A stretch of 22,614 nucleotides of DNA. Origin: a virus. A model generated the notes under the pieces. That model searched no databases and had not been told where the DNA came from. It was given only the letters and a program-made list of their open reading frames with translations. A program made the position numbers and the translations under genes. Below are positions 15,472 through 21,529 of the stretch, piece after piece. The DNA lies in IMG/VR virus record IMGVR_UViG_3300024265_000214, positions 1 through 22,614 of that record. One strand, written 5' to 3'. Within the stretch, counting starts at the first letter, position 1. Each line of letters opens with the position of its first letter.

Positions 15472-15500
15472 ATTATAGCACAAATTACGCTTAAAATCAA
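15472..15500 (-). promoter_or_regulatory. Promoter of the leftward late operon
   Basis: On the minus strand TTGATT (15500-15495) and a perfect TATAAT (15477-15472) are separated by exactly 17 bases. This is a near-consensus housekeeping sigma promoter. The expected start lies near 15465, giving a leader of about 37 bases to the protease ATG. It probably drives the genes leftward from the protease gene. Confidence 0.85.
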
Positions 15501-15568
15501 CTAAAAAATAATTGGAACTTTTTTCGTGCAAAATATAGCCCAGCGTACCGCGTTCTAGGACTGCTAGC

Positions 15569-16062
15569 GGGCCCAGGGTCCAGGGTCCATATATCAAGTG
15601 TCAGGTTTCTAATGCAAATTCAACTTTCGTACATGAGTCCCCGCAAATGGGCCCTGGGCCCTGGACTAAAAACCGCGAAAATAAGGTATTCAAAAAGTTA
15701 AAATATTCGCATAGTATAGGGGGTGGGGGGATATGTACCGGGGGTACCACCTGTGACGATTGATTTGACCCTCCCCCTTCCACTGATCGTAACGATTGTA
15801 CTGGATACAGGGCCCAGGGCCCAGTAACACCACTCACCGTTACAACCATCACTACCACTGCATTCAGTACTACCAGTAGTACTGGTACTACCATCCCATT
15901 AGATACAGTCAGGATAACTGGGCCCTGGGCCTACCGTTACAACCGTTACGATTAGTGTTAACACTACCATTAGATAGTAGTGATTGTGACAGTGATGAGG
16001 AATGTGTGTATAAGGGTGGTTGTATCAATAAAGAGGGAATGGCCTAAAATGGGCCCTGGGCC
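15569..16062. repeat. GGGCCC heptad clusters, five copies
   Basis: Clusters lie at 15569-15588, 15649-15665, 15810-15824, 15918-15932 and 16051-16062. Each is built on GGGCCC, mostly as two tandem units GGGCCCT or its complement GGGCCCA. Spacing between clusters is 80-160 bases. Two more clusters occur in the other non-coding stretch. The clusters are in an otherwise AT-balanced region and absent from genes. Confidence 0.9.
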
Positions 16063-16487
16063 AATGGTAACATCTGTATCATATAAACGCAGACTGCCTG
16101 TTAGCAGTTTTGTAATAGGGCTAACAATTCGAGAAATCGTACCAGATGTACCTATTGTACGAATAGGTGCCTATGGCCCTTTACGTCTGCCCACTTCCAT
16201 TGTGGAGAATGTGGGTCAACAGGGCAGAGGACTAGAGCACAATGGCCCCATCGGCATGCACAGAACGAGGTGGGCTACCCTCTGCCCTGCCTGCCCCTTC
16301 CCTGCCTGCCCTGCTACCATACACACCACCCCATGCCATAAGTGTATACAGGCTAACGACTTACGACATGTGCCCCATATATACAGTGGTACCCAAAATA
16401 AATCCTTGCCACCTAACCCCTTGCCCCGTAACGACTTAGGACGTGACTTGTTGCTTACCCCCCAGTGGACTACGTATAGTTAAGTGC

Positions 16488-16580
16488 AGGACGGAGAACG
16501 ACACACGGACGTGAGAACAGAGGACGGAGAACGACACACGGACGTGAGAACAGAGGACGGAGAACGACACACGGACGTGA
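16488..16580 (+). repeat. 33-bp tandem repeat, 2.8 copies
   Basis: Two perfect 33-base units (16488-16520 and 16521-16553) and a third of 27 bases (16554-16580), each starting AGGACGGAGAACGACACACG. A perfect 9-base tandem repeat, GATTGAGAC, follows at 16583-16600. Such iterated units are typical of replication or partition sites, and also of recently slipped DNA. Confidence 0.9.
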
Positions 16581-16879
16581 TTGATTGAGACGATTGAGAC
16601 ACTTGATTGACTGAGTCGGTATGGAACGATAGCACCTATTGTGCAGGTTATCCGAGGGAGTTGGGATGCGAGGGCGTGGTCGCCCCACCCAACAGGGCTA
16701 GTACGATGTGACTAGGTCGGATAATACAGAATATGACGGCGGACGGGGTTGTGGTCCCTGAATATATTACAGCCCCCTGCGGTTAACACCGGTCGATCAT
16801 GTTCTGTCTGTTACAACGATTACGCCCCCTACAGTGGGCAGTCAGTCGCCCCACCCCCTCAGAATAGGTAGGGTGGACT

Positions 16880-17254
16880 ATGACGACTAGACTAATTGAC
16901 GTGGATGCCGGGACTGCATGGACTGGATCAGTTGTGCGGGATGAACCGGTTATTCCAACTCTTGACGAACTGACGAAGAAACCACGTAAGACGAAGAAAC
17001 CGAATATCGGACGATTCCATGTATGGGATATGCCGGATATGGCGGGTACGCTACGCGGTTTTGAGCGGTTCGACAACGCATGGGAGCATTGCCAGACATT
17101 GGAATTCGGGTATATGCGAGACACCCAACGGGGTGGGTTTGGCCAAGTCTGGCCTACCCCCGGCGAGTGTGGCAAAGACGCCCATCGGACTACCACTCGA
17201 AAGAAAGTCGGTACGGAATTACACACGAAAATACAGCACGGTTTTAAGGGTTAA
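16880..17254 (+). CDS. Hypothetical protein, first gene of the rightward block
   Basis: Protein of 124 residues. The ATG at 16880 has GGTAGGGTGG starting 14 bases upstream. It has a Lys/Thr/Pro-rich segment (residues 29-42, DELTKKPRKTKKPN) followed by GRFHVWDMPDMAGTLRGFERFDNAWEHC, and a basic C-terminus with RTTTRKKVGTELHTKIQHG. It lacks a membrane segment and has no metal motif or fold I can name. The basic tail and Lys-rich linker could suit a nucleic-acid contact, but this is weak. It is the first plus-strand gene after the control region and lies about 90 bases before a possible microprotein. Confidence 0.65.
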   Translation: MTTRLIDVDAGTAWTGSVVRDEPVIPTLDELTKKPRKTKKPNIGRFHVWDMPDMAGTLRGFERFDNAWEHCQTLEFGYMRDTQRGGFGQVWPTPGECGKDAHRTTTRKKVGTELHTKIQHGFKG

Positions 17255-17343
17255 CACAACAGAGAGGATGGGGTTACTGACCCCCCACTGTAGGCATGTA
17301 CGGGATTGGCCTGGACACCTTACCTTTTACAGGGAGTTATGTC

Positions 17344-17433
17344 ATGGGTTATCACGAATGGGTTATCGCGGTTATGACGATTCCGGCCATCATTGGCATC
17401 TACAGTCTTTACCGCATCCCTAAGTTTCGGTAG
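17344..17433 (+). CDS. Candidate 29-residue membrane microprotein
   Basis: A short frame of 29 codons with ATG at 17344, preceded by AGGGAG with a 7-base gap, the best ribosome site of this stretch. The product begins MGYHEWVIAVMTIPAIIGIY and ends with SLYRIPKFR: a hydrophobic segment at residues 6-23 followed by a basic end, the usual shape of single-pass membrane microproteins. A competing frame at 17268-17423 lacks a spaced ribosome site and gives a His-rich peptide with unnatural look. It lies between a hypothetical gene and the palindromes before the ParB-like gene. Function unknown. Confidence 0.55.
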   Translation: MGYHEWVIAVMTIPAIIGIYSLYRIPKFR

Positions 17434-17458
17434 TCGCGGGGCCTACGGCTCGGCACAA

Positions 17459-17490
17459 CGGCCATGGCCGCCCTGGTATTCTTACCAGGG
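17459..17490. promoter_or_regulatory. Two abutting perfect palindromes upstream of the ParB-like gene
   Basis: A 12-base palindrome CGGCCATGGCCG (17459-17470) is followed without gap by an 8-base-pair inverted repeat CCCTGGTA-ttct-TACCAGGG (17471-17490). No T run follows, so it is not an intrinsic terminator. It is 81 bases before the ParB-like start, as expected for an autoregulatory operator or a partition site. This is inference. Confidence 0.55.
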
Positions 17491-17570
17491 TGTCCAGGCC
17501 AGTTTCGTACATGGTAGCGTAGGTTCTGTTGGTGGCCCGTTGGTGTTCTCCATCGAAAGTGAGCATTACA

Positions 17571-18944
17571 ATGGCTACTAACAAAGTGATTGACAAAGTT
17601 GTGGGTGTCCCGCTAGCCGAATTGGCCATGGGTTGGAGTTGGAATTACCGTTTCGACAACAATATGGACATTCCGGCAATGGTCGACGAGATTGCTCGTC
17701 ATGGTGGGATTCCTCACCCTTGTCTCGTTTTCATCCCAACCAAGTTTGATGCCGAAGGAAATTCCCTCGGTGTCGACGAGGCGTTCTACACGAAGAACGG
17801 TATCGACTTGGGATTGCTGATTCGGTGTCAAGGGCATCGAAGAACCGAGGCTGCGTTGTATATTATCAACCACCCCAGCGAGTTTTCGCACGAATTGGTG
17901 GAGGCATGCAAGATTATTCCTTGTTATGTCCGCCACATCGACGAAACCGAGGCCGAGGAGTTGGTGTTCGATCAAGGGGCAGCCATGTCGGTTAGTAAGG
18001 CGGAGGTGGTAAATGCCATCTATCGCCTGTACGATCGAGGCTACTCCGAGATCGAAATCACTGCCAAGTTGTACCAACAGCTAGGCACGATTCTTTACGA
18101 CGACGCGGACAAAGTTCGTGAGTATGCGTCCCTGCCTGTCGGGTCGGTTGCAAGGGCTGATTGCATTCGTGAGTGGTTACACACCAAGGTGGGTAGCTAC
18201 CACATCAAGGCGAAGAAGCTGGGGCCGTGGATTGCGGACCAAGTTCTTCTCTTGTTCAAGGAAGGCGACACGTTGCTTGACGAAGGCGAAGTGCTCGACG
18301 TCATGATTACGACTGGCCTGATGAACAAGTTGTCCAAGGCATGGCAGCGTGACCTGAAGACAATCGACCCGGAAACGAAAGAGCCGCGAGCCGTGACATG
18401 GAATGGCCCGGTTGCGGATGTCAAGATTACGACGAGCGAGGACGGGTCTGTCAAGGTTGACATCGAGGGTGGTGGGCAATACTTCAATGAAATATTGGAG
18501 CAATATATCATCGCCCACAAAGATCCGTCGGCGGCCAAGGAGGCAAAGGCCAGAGCATCGGAAGCCGAAGGGCCGAAGATGATGACGAAGAAAGCACTCG
18601 AAAGTCGGAAAGATTCCTACGTCTCGGACGCTGTCAAGTCTACCATCGCGGTGGTCTTGGGTGAGCGGGATGTTAACCTTAACGCCGTCGACTTGGAATC
18701 GTACCGAGTCGAGAAGGTGTTCGGGGCATTGGAAGCACTGGAATCGGCTGCCGATGACGTGTCGCTTGCTAAGTTCCTTCGGGCAATCCGATTGGGCAAG
18801 GCCAACGACGTGTTGGAAGCCGCCGCAACCATCGGCATCTATACGAAGCCTGACGGTCCGGCTGCGTCGGATCTATCGGGTGTTCAGTGTGCGGCCGAAG
18901 CGGCATGCGATGTCGTCATCGAGTCGGAAGGCGTCAAAGCGTAA
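17571..18944 (+). CDS. ParB-like protein without an adjacent ParA
   Basis: Protein of 457 residues; the ATG at 17571 with AAGTGAG upstream is chosen over a GTG at 17529, because AAGTGAG or AAGCGAG recurs before later genes of this block. Residues 25-125 look like the ParB N-terminal nucleotide-binding domain: PAMVDEIARHGGIPHPCLVFIP, then LLIRCQGHRRTEAAL with the GHRR stretch (88-91) that stands for the family's G[ED]RR box. A probable helix-turn-helix follows (VSKAEVVNAIYRLYDRGYSEIEITAKL, 141-167). The C-terminal 200 residues are helical and charged. ParB proteins load DNA at a centromere or regulate transcription. No ParA is visible in the window, so a phage regulator role is as likely as partition. 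Confidence 0.8.
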   Translation: MATNKVIDKVVGVPLAELAMGWSWNYRFDNNMDIPAMVDEIARHGGIPHPCLVFIPTKFDAEGNSLGVDEAFYTKNGIDLGLLIRCQGHRRTEAALYIINHPSEFSHELVEACKIIPCYVRHIDETEAEELVFDQGAAMSVSKAEVVNAIYRLYDRGYSEIEITAKLYQQLGTILYDDADKVREYASLPVGSVARADCIREWLHTKVGSYHIKAKKLGPWIADQVLLLFKEGDTLLDEGEVLDVMITTGLMNKLSKAWQRDLKTIDPETKEPRAVTWNGPVADVKITTSEDGSVKVDIEGGGQYFNEILEQYIIAHKDPSAAKEAKARASEAEGPKMMTKKALESRKDSYVSDAVKSTIAVVLGERDVNLNAVDLESYRVEKVFGALEALESAADDVSLAKFLRAIRLGKANDVLEAAATIGIYTKPDGPAASDLSGVQCAAEAACDVVIESEGVKA

Positions 18945-19027
18945 GTGTATCTGCGTGAGTGTCTACGTAAGTTTGTAGTTTCCCAATCTTCACCAAGCGG
19001 GTCACCTACAGAATCTACCCTACAGGC

Positions 19028-19099
19028 GTAAGGTTTCCGGTAGTACCAAGTAGCCCGATAATCCGTATGTGCGGATTGAAGACTACTTGATAACCTTAC
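19028..19099 (+). promoter_or_regulatory. Nested three-stem leader hairpin
   Basis: Three perfectly nested stems lie in the leader of the gene at 19115: GTAAGGT/ACCTTAC (19028-19034 with 19093-19099), AAGTAG/CTACTT (19048-19053 with 19083-19088) and AATCCG/CGGATT (19060-19065 with 19072-19077). In total 19 pairs without mismatch. The outer stem ends one base before the AAGTGAG ribosome site (19101-19107). It could control translation as a leader element. It matches no riboswitch class I know. Confidence 0.65.
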
Positions 19100-19114
19100 C
19101 AAGTGAGGGTTGCA

Positions 19115-19291
19115 ATGGGAATGAAGGAAACTGTCAAGGTTGACAAGCAATGTGCATATCACCATAAGTTGGACAACTCACGTTGTCAAGCTGACGGTGT
19201 GCATAAAATTGCACCGGGCAAGGGAGTGCATACCTTTTACTTTTGTGACGAACACTTCCCGACAGCAAGGGAAGCTGCAACGATGTCATAG
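19115..19291 (+). CDS. Small Cys/His zinc-binding-like protein
   Basis: Protein of 58 residues from ATG at 19115, with AAGTGAG 7 bases upstream; a GTG at 19103 is in frame but lies inside that ribosome site. The pattern QCAYHHKLDNSRCQ followed by FYFCDEHF gives candidate metal ligands Cys-x2-His, Cys, and Cys-x2-His. It resembles small zinc-binding proteins of phages that modulate host enzymes or nucleic-acid contacts, but I know no exact family. A strong intrinsic terminator follows 12 bases after the stop, so this gene is a short transcription unit or the end of the ParB-like transcript. Confidence 0.75.
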   Translation: MGMKETVKVDKQCAYHHKLDNSRCQADGVHKIAPGKGVHTFYFCDEHFPTAREAATMS

Positions 19292-19302
19292 TGGCATCAT
19301 GT

Positions 19303-19340
19303 ATCCCGGTCATCTCAATGTGAGATGGCTGGGATTTTTT
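19303..19340 (+). terminator. Intrinsic terminator, 15-pair stem
   Basis: A 15-base-pair stem (two G-U pairs, no mismatch) with a 3-base loop (19303-19317 with 19321-19335) is followed at once by TTTTTT. This is a complete intrinsic terminator after the gene at 19115. Confidence 0.9.
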
Positions 19341-19367
19341 GTTACCCTTAACAAGCGAGGTTAGCCA

Positions 19368-19577
19368 ATGCCAGAAGCTAAAACAAAAGTTGAATTCCAT
19401 ACCGATTTCGGGATCATCAAGCCGGATGAATACTACGGGACAACATACCCAATGCGGTGTCTATCCTGTCGTGTGAAGTTCGGACTACCACGGAATGGTT
19501 TGCAAACAAGGATCGTTTGTGGTTGTGGTCACAAACAGGATGTAAGGGCACCCCACCCATTTGCACCGCGTAGATGA
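19368..19577 (+). CDS. Small zinc-ribbon-like protein
   Basis: Protein of 69 residues, ATG at 19368 with AAGCGAGG seven bases upstream. Cys residues are placed as in a zinc ribbon: MRCLSCRVKFG (Cys-x2-Cys) and RIVCGCGHKQD (Cys-x-Cys with His). The N-terminal part is EFHTDFGIIKPDEYYGTTYP. Such small ribbons bind RNA, DNA or polymerase in phages, but the partner cannot be said. The stop overlaps the next start as ATGA, so the two are coupled. It lies just after the 19303 terminator, so a promoter must be nearby or readthrough occurs; none of good match was seen. Confidence 0.75.
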   Translation: MPEAKTKVEFHTDFGIIKPDEYYGTTYPMRCLSCRVKFGLPRNGLQTRIVCGCGHKQDVRAPHPFAPRR

Positions 19578-19870
19578 GGGGTCCACACGCTGAGGATTTC
19601 CAATGTCCTTTTTGTGGTGTTAGTATTAACAAGGCCACAACAGGACTGGTTGCCCTACACTTTTATAATGTGCATGGGATAATCACTAAGGATCGTGACG
19701 GCGTGCGAAGCCTGTTAATCAAGCTTCATGTGGTCGACATTCCAATTGGTAAGATTCTCGGGGAATGGACAATCGCTGCTTTCGTATTGGGAGTAGCGAG
19801 AGTTGTTAGAAGGTCTGACAAATTCATACTGTTTCAGCAAGGTAAGAAATGCAAGGTCAACGGAAGCTAA
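19574..19870 (+). CDS. Small zinc-finger-like protein
   Basis: Protein of 98 residues whose ATG overlaps the preceding stop as ATGA. Residues 11-30 form a C2H2-like finger: Cys-x2-Cys in CPFCGVS and His-x4-His in LHFYNVHG. The C-terminal part is hydrophobic then basic (DIPIGKILGEWTIAAFVLGVARVVRRSDKFILFQQGKKCK). A regulator binding nucleic acid is plausible, not shown. The last 22 bases overlap the next gene in another frame. Confidence 0.7.
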   Translation: MRGPHAEDFQCPFCGVSINKATTGLVALHFYNVHGIITKDRDGVRSLLIKLHVVDIPIGKILGEWTIAAFVLGVARVVRRSDKFILFQQGKKCKVNGS

Positions 19871-20082
19871 GCCCGACCGAACAAGACGAACTGGTCGAGA
19901 TGTACGAAGCCCTACTTCTCGATATAGATGGGATGACAAGGTGTGCTCTTGACTCAGTTCGGTATACCGTATTGGATATGCGGTATCACGCAAGGTCGCA
20001 TGAGATCGAGCACTATGTGCAAGGCAAGCAAGGCCCCGCCGCATGTAGGATTGCTCGACAAAGGATCGAAGACCGTCGTTAA
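19849..20082 (+). CDS. Small helical hypothetical protein
   Basis: Protein of 77 residues. ATG at 19849 with AAGG 5 bases before it. It is mostly helical and charged: KLSPTEQDELVEMYEALLLDIDGMTRCALDSVRY and a basic end RQRIEDRR. It has no Cys pairs and no membrane segment. It is the last gene of the rightward block, 3 bases before an intrinsic terminator. The function is not recognised. Confidence 0.75.
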   Translation: MQGQRKLSPTEQDELVEMYEALLLDIDGMTRCALDSVRYTVLDMRYHARSHEIEHYVQGKQGPAACRIARQRIEDRR

Positions 20083-20085
20083 CAC

Positions 20086-20130
20086 AAGCCCCTTGTGTCC
20101 ACTTTGGATGCAAGGGGCTTTTTTATTTTC
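20086..20130 (+). terminator. Intrinsic terminator closing the rightward block
   Basis: Stem AAGCCCCTTG/CAAGGGGCTT (20086-20095 with 20111-20120), ten perfect pairs, 15-base loop, then TTTTATTTTC. It lies right after the last rightward gene. Confidence 0.95.
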
Positions 20131-20251
20131 TAATTATAATTGGTAACTTTAACAACAGGACTGCCTGTCTTTAATACGTGTGTTTTTTGCACGATTTGTG
20201 TTACATAGATTTTCTATTTGAAATCAGGTTCGTTACAACTTCCGGTGTAAA

Positions 20252-20384
20252 GGGGTCACTACGGGCTTTCAACGTGAAGGTATGTGACGACAAGGGTGAC
20301 CCCCTCGAAACGCGAGAGACGCGAAGTCGGGCGATCTGACAGGGGTGTCCCGTCCTCGGCCACGCTCTCGCTGAACGGCCACCC
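20252..20384 (+). ncRNA. Candidate structured RNA, GC-rich island
   Basis: Complementary pairs: GGGGTCAC (20252-20259) with GTGACCCC (20296-20303), enclosing CTTTCA-acg-TGAAGG; then GCGAGAG (20312-20318) with CTCTCGC (20365-20371), enclosing GAC-a-GGG-gtgt-CCC-GTC. This makes two branched domains. The island is more GC-rich than its surroundings. No known RNA class is recognised and no promoter was found, so this is a hypothesis. Confidence 0.4.
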
Positions 20385-20410
20385 TCAAACACCACCCCAA
20401 TGGGGCGATT

Positions 20411-20515
20411 CTGACTGATTACTTCCCATTTCTTTTTCTCTATAACCCTCTCTCTTTTTTCCCTCTTTTTCTTTCCCTATAGAGGAAGTAGAGAAATATT
20501 GTTGTGGTCAGTCAG
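20411..20515. repeat. Imperfect large dyad with pyrimidine tract
   Basis: CTGACTGA (20411-20418) is complementary to TCAGTCAG (20508-20515), ACTTCC near 20421 to GGAAGT near 20484, and CTCTATA (20438-20444) to TATAGAG (20478-20484). The centre at 20445-20477 is pure pyrimidine save a few bases. Such a dyad resembles protein-binding sites of an origin or a recombination site. Function is unknown. Confidence 0.6.
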
Positions 20516-20811
20516 TCAATAAAGACAGGTAAAACGGCATAATTCTAACTCATTACGTAGTAAGGACTTACGTCGACGGTTACCCTCGTCTGAATTACTA
20601 CCAATGGGGGTTAGTCAGTACCAATGGTGTGTCCCCCATAGGTGTACCCTACCGGCTAACCCATACAATTAGCACCAACCACAACCCCCCCTGGCTGATT
20701 CTTACTACCGATGCAATCAGTACCCCACCAATGGTTTGTGTCACATATACCATGCAAAAAAGGTAACATTAACAAGGGAAACAAGGCAATACCCCTGTAA
20801 ATACTACAATT

Positions 20812-20909
20812 AGGCCCAGGGCCCAGCTTACGCTACCCATGAATCATCATCCATATACGTATCCACGCTGCATATTTATAAGCTGAAGCATTACAAATGG
20901 GCCCTGGAC
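20812..20909. repeat. GGGCCC clusters, two further copies
   Basis: AGGCCCAGGGCCCAG at 20812-20826 and GGGCCCTGGAC at 20899-20909. The second is preceded by CAAAT and followed by CTA, a context shared with the cluster at 15645-15668. They thus belong to the same repeat family as in the 15.5-16.1 kb region. Confidence 0.85.
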
Positions 20910-20941
20910 TAGTGTATTCACACCATAAGCACCTATAAAAC

Positions 20942-20978
20942 AAGCCTCGCTGGAACCACTGCGGTTCCGGCGAGGCTT
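20942..20978 (-). terminator. Bidirectional intrinsic terminator
   Basis: A 16-base-pair stem (one G-U pair) with a 5-base loop. On the minus strand TTGTTTTAT follows, closing the leftward operon 6 bases after its last stop codon. On the plus strand TATTTTTAAC follows, so rightward transcripts would also stop here. Confidence 0.92.
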
Positions 20979-20983
20979 TATTT

Positions 20984-21187
20984 TTAACTGTTAAGCTTAT
21001 TATCGATGAACTGTAATGCTTTCTCTTTGGCCATCCAAATGTCACCGCTTCCAGCACGATACCGATACCGAAGCCACCGACCACTACAGCACGGCGACGA
21101 GTACCAAATGCCCCACGCTGTGCGGGTATGTGGTATCGGCTTTGCTTCGAGTACGTGGCCGAGGCAGAGTTCTTCGTGTTCAATCAT
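20984..21187 (-). CDS. Small hypothetical protein, last gene of the dUTPase operon
   Basis: Protein of 67 residues. ATG at 21187 has GAAGG with a 6-base gap, and the gene overlaps the preceding stop by 8 bases, so coupling is expected. It starts MIEHEELCLGHVLEAKPIPH, is rich in Trp, Arg and Tyr in the middle (RTAWGIWYSSPCCSGRWLRYRYRAGSGDIW), and ends with a helical MAKEKALQFIDNKLNS. Two adjacent Cys at about residue 33. No family recognised. A longer frame in another phase at 20833-21183 runs through the terminator and is rejected. Confidence 0.7.
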   Translation of the reverse strand: MIEHEELCLGHVLEAKPIPHTRTAWGIWYSSPCCSGRWLRYRYRAGSGDIWMAKEKALQFIDNKLNS

Positions 21188-21353
21188 TTGACACCTTCAC
21201 GTCACCAATGCGACCGCCCTTGATAATCTTAACCATAGCCCGCACCTTGGCTGCTGCGTCCTCCTTGCTTCTAGCTTCAACCTCAATAGCAAAGGGAATA
21301 CTTTCATAGAAGCCAAGACTATCTTCAATACTGAGGTTAATTTGATATGTCAA
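21180..21353 (-). CDS. Small paralogous protein B, TTG start
   Basis: Protein of 57 residues. I choose TTG at 21353 because AGAGGAG ends 8 bases before it; the GTG at 21362 overlaps that ribosome site. The start overlaps the preceding stop as TTGA. The sequence has a beta strand (MTYQINLSIEDS), then FYESIPFAIEVEARSKEDAAAKVRAMVKIIKGGRIGDVKV, a beta-alpha-beta shape. It is similar to the neighbour at 21350-21529, so the two form a tandem pair. Function is unknown; a small binding or inhibitor protein would be a guess. Confidence 0.75.
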   Translation of the reverse strand: MTYQINLSIEDSLGFYESIPFAIEVEARSKEDAAAKVRAMVKIIKGGRIGDVKVSND

Positions 21354-21529
21354 AATGACCACTCCTCTGTTGTAATTTCCATGACTTGACTATCGACATC
21401 ACCAATGCTCTTAACAAGAAGTCTTACCCGTTGAAGAACATCAGCGTAGTCTGCCCCTTCTATATAGAATGGAATGACTTCATAGCTTCCATGAGGATTC
21501 GTGATACCTAGATGTACTCGATGTATCAT
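21350..21529 (-). CDS. Small paralogous protein A, 59 residues
   Basis: ATG at 21529 overlaps the dUTPase stop as ATGA, and the frame runs 59 codons to 21350. The sequence begins MIHRVHLGITNPHGSYEVIP and continues with FYIEGADYADVLQRVRLLVKSIGDVDSQVMEI. Its Y-E-x-I-P-F-x-I-E core and the following V-R-x-x-V-K helix match paralog B just downstream. The gap-free ATGA/TTGA chain shows that it is a true gene of the operon in spite of its length. Function is not known. Confidence 0.85.
   Translation of the reverse strand: MIHRVHLGITNPHGSYEVIPFYIEGADYADVLQRVRLLVKSIGDVDSQVMEITTEEWSF

Larger units (their letters stand above)
15501..16879. other. Non-coding control region, 1.4 kb
   Basis: No gene is supported here. 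An open frame at 15980-16483 runs straight through the GGGCCC repeats, has no ribosome site and has odd composition. The stretch holds five GGGCCC clusters, small perfect hairpins at 15871-15887 (7 pairs) and 16150-16168 (7 pairs), repeated short words such as GTTACAACC and GATACAG, a 33-bp tandem repeat at 16488-16580 and pairs of GATTGAGAC. It separates the leftward late genes from the rightward genes. Candidate roles are replication origin, centromere, or a control region of divergent transcription. No rightward promoter of good match was found. Confidence 0.8.
20131..20941. other. Non-coding stretch between two terminators
   Basis: No gene is supported in 800 bases. It contains a GC-rich structured island (20252-20384), a large pyrimidine-rich dyad (20411-20515), an ACCAATGG word repeated three times (near 20600, 20623 and 20724), and two GGGCCC clusters (20812-20909). 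Open frames on the minus strand here have no ribosome site and odd composition. The stretch is closed on both sides by terminators. Confidence 0.75.

Noticed and set aside
15428-15500. Longer protease start at 15500
   Set aside because: It would begin at the -35 box of the promoter; the ATG at 15428 gives a proper signal peptide and ribosome site.
15569-16062. CRISPR array
   Set aside because: GGGCCC units are too short and unevenly spaced, and no cas gene is present.
15980-16483. Plus-strand open frame of 167 codons in the control region
   Set aside because: It runs through a GGGCCC repeat, has no ribosome site, and its peptide is unusually rich in Pro and Cys without any motif.
16700-16870. 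Rightward promoter before the gene at 16880
   Set aside because: A GATAAT at about 16719 lacks a fitting -35 box; the match is too weak to list.
16783-17226. Minus-strand frame of 147 codons opposite the first rightward gene
   Set aside because: No ribosome site, and it is antisense to a gene with a good start and natural composition.
17268-17423. 51-codon frame overlapping the microprotein
   Set aside because: Its AGAGAGG touches the start codon with no spacing, and the peptide is His-rich and lacks a natural look.
20201-20395. Minus-strand frame of 64 codons over the GC-rich island
   Set aside because: No ribosome site; Arg, Ser and Pro-rich composition as expected from GC-rich non-coding DNA.
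20833-21183. Minus-strand frame of 116 codons
   Set aside because: It passes through the bidirectional terminator and overlaps the better supported gene at 20984-21187.
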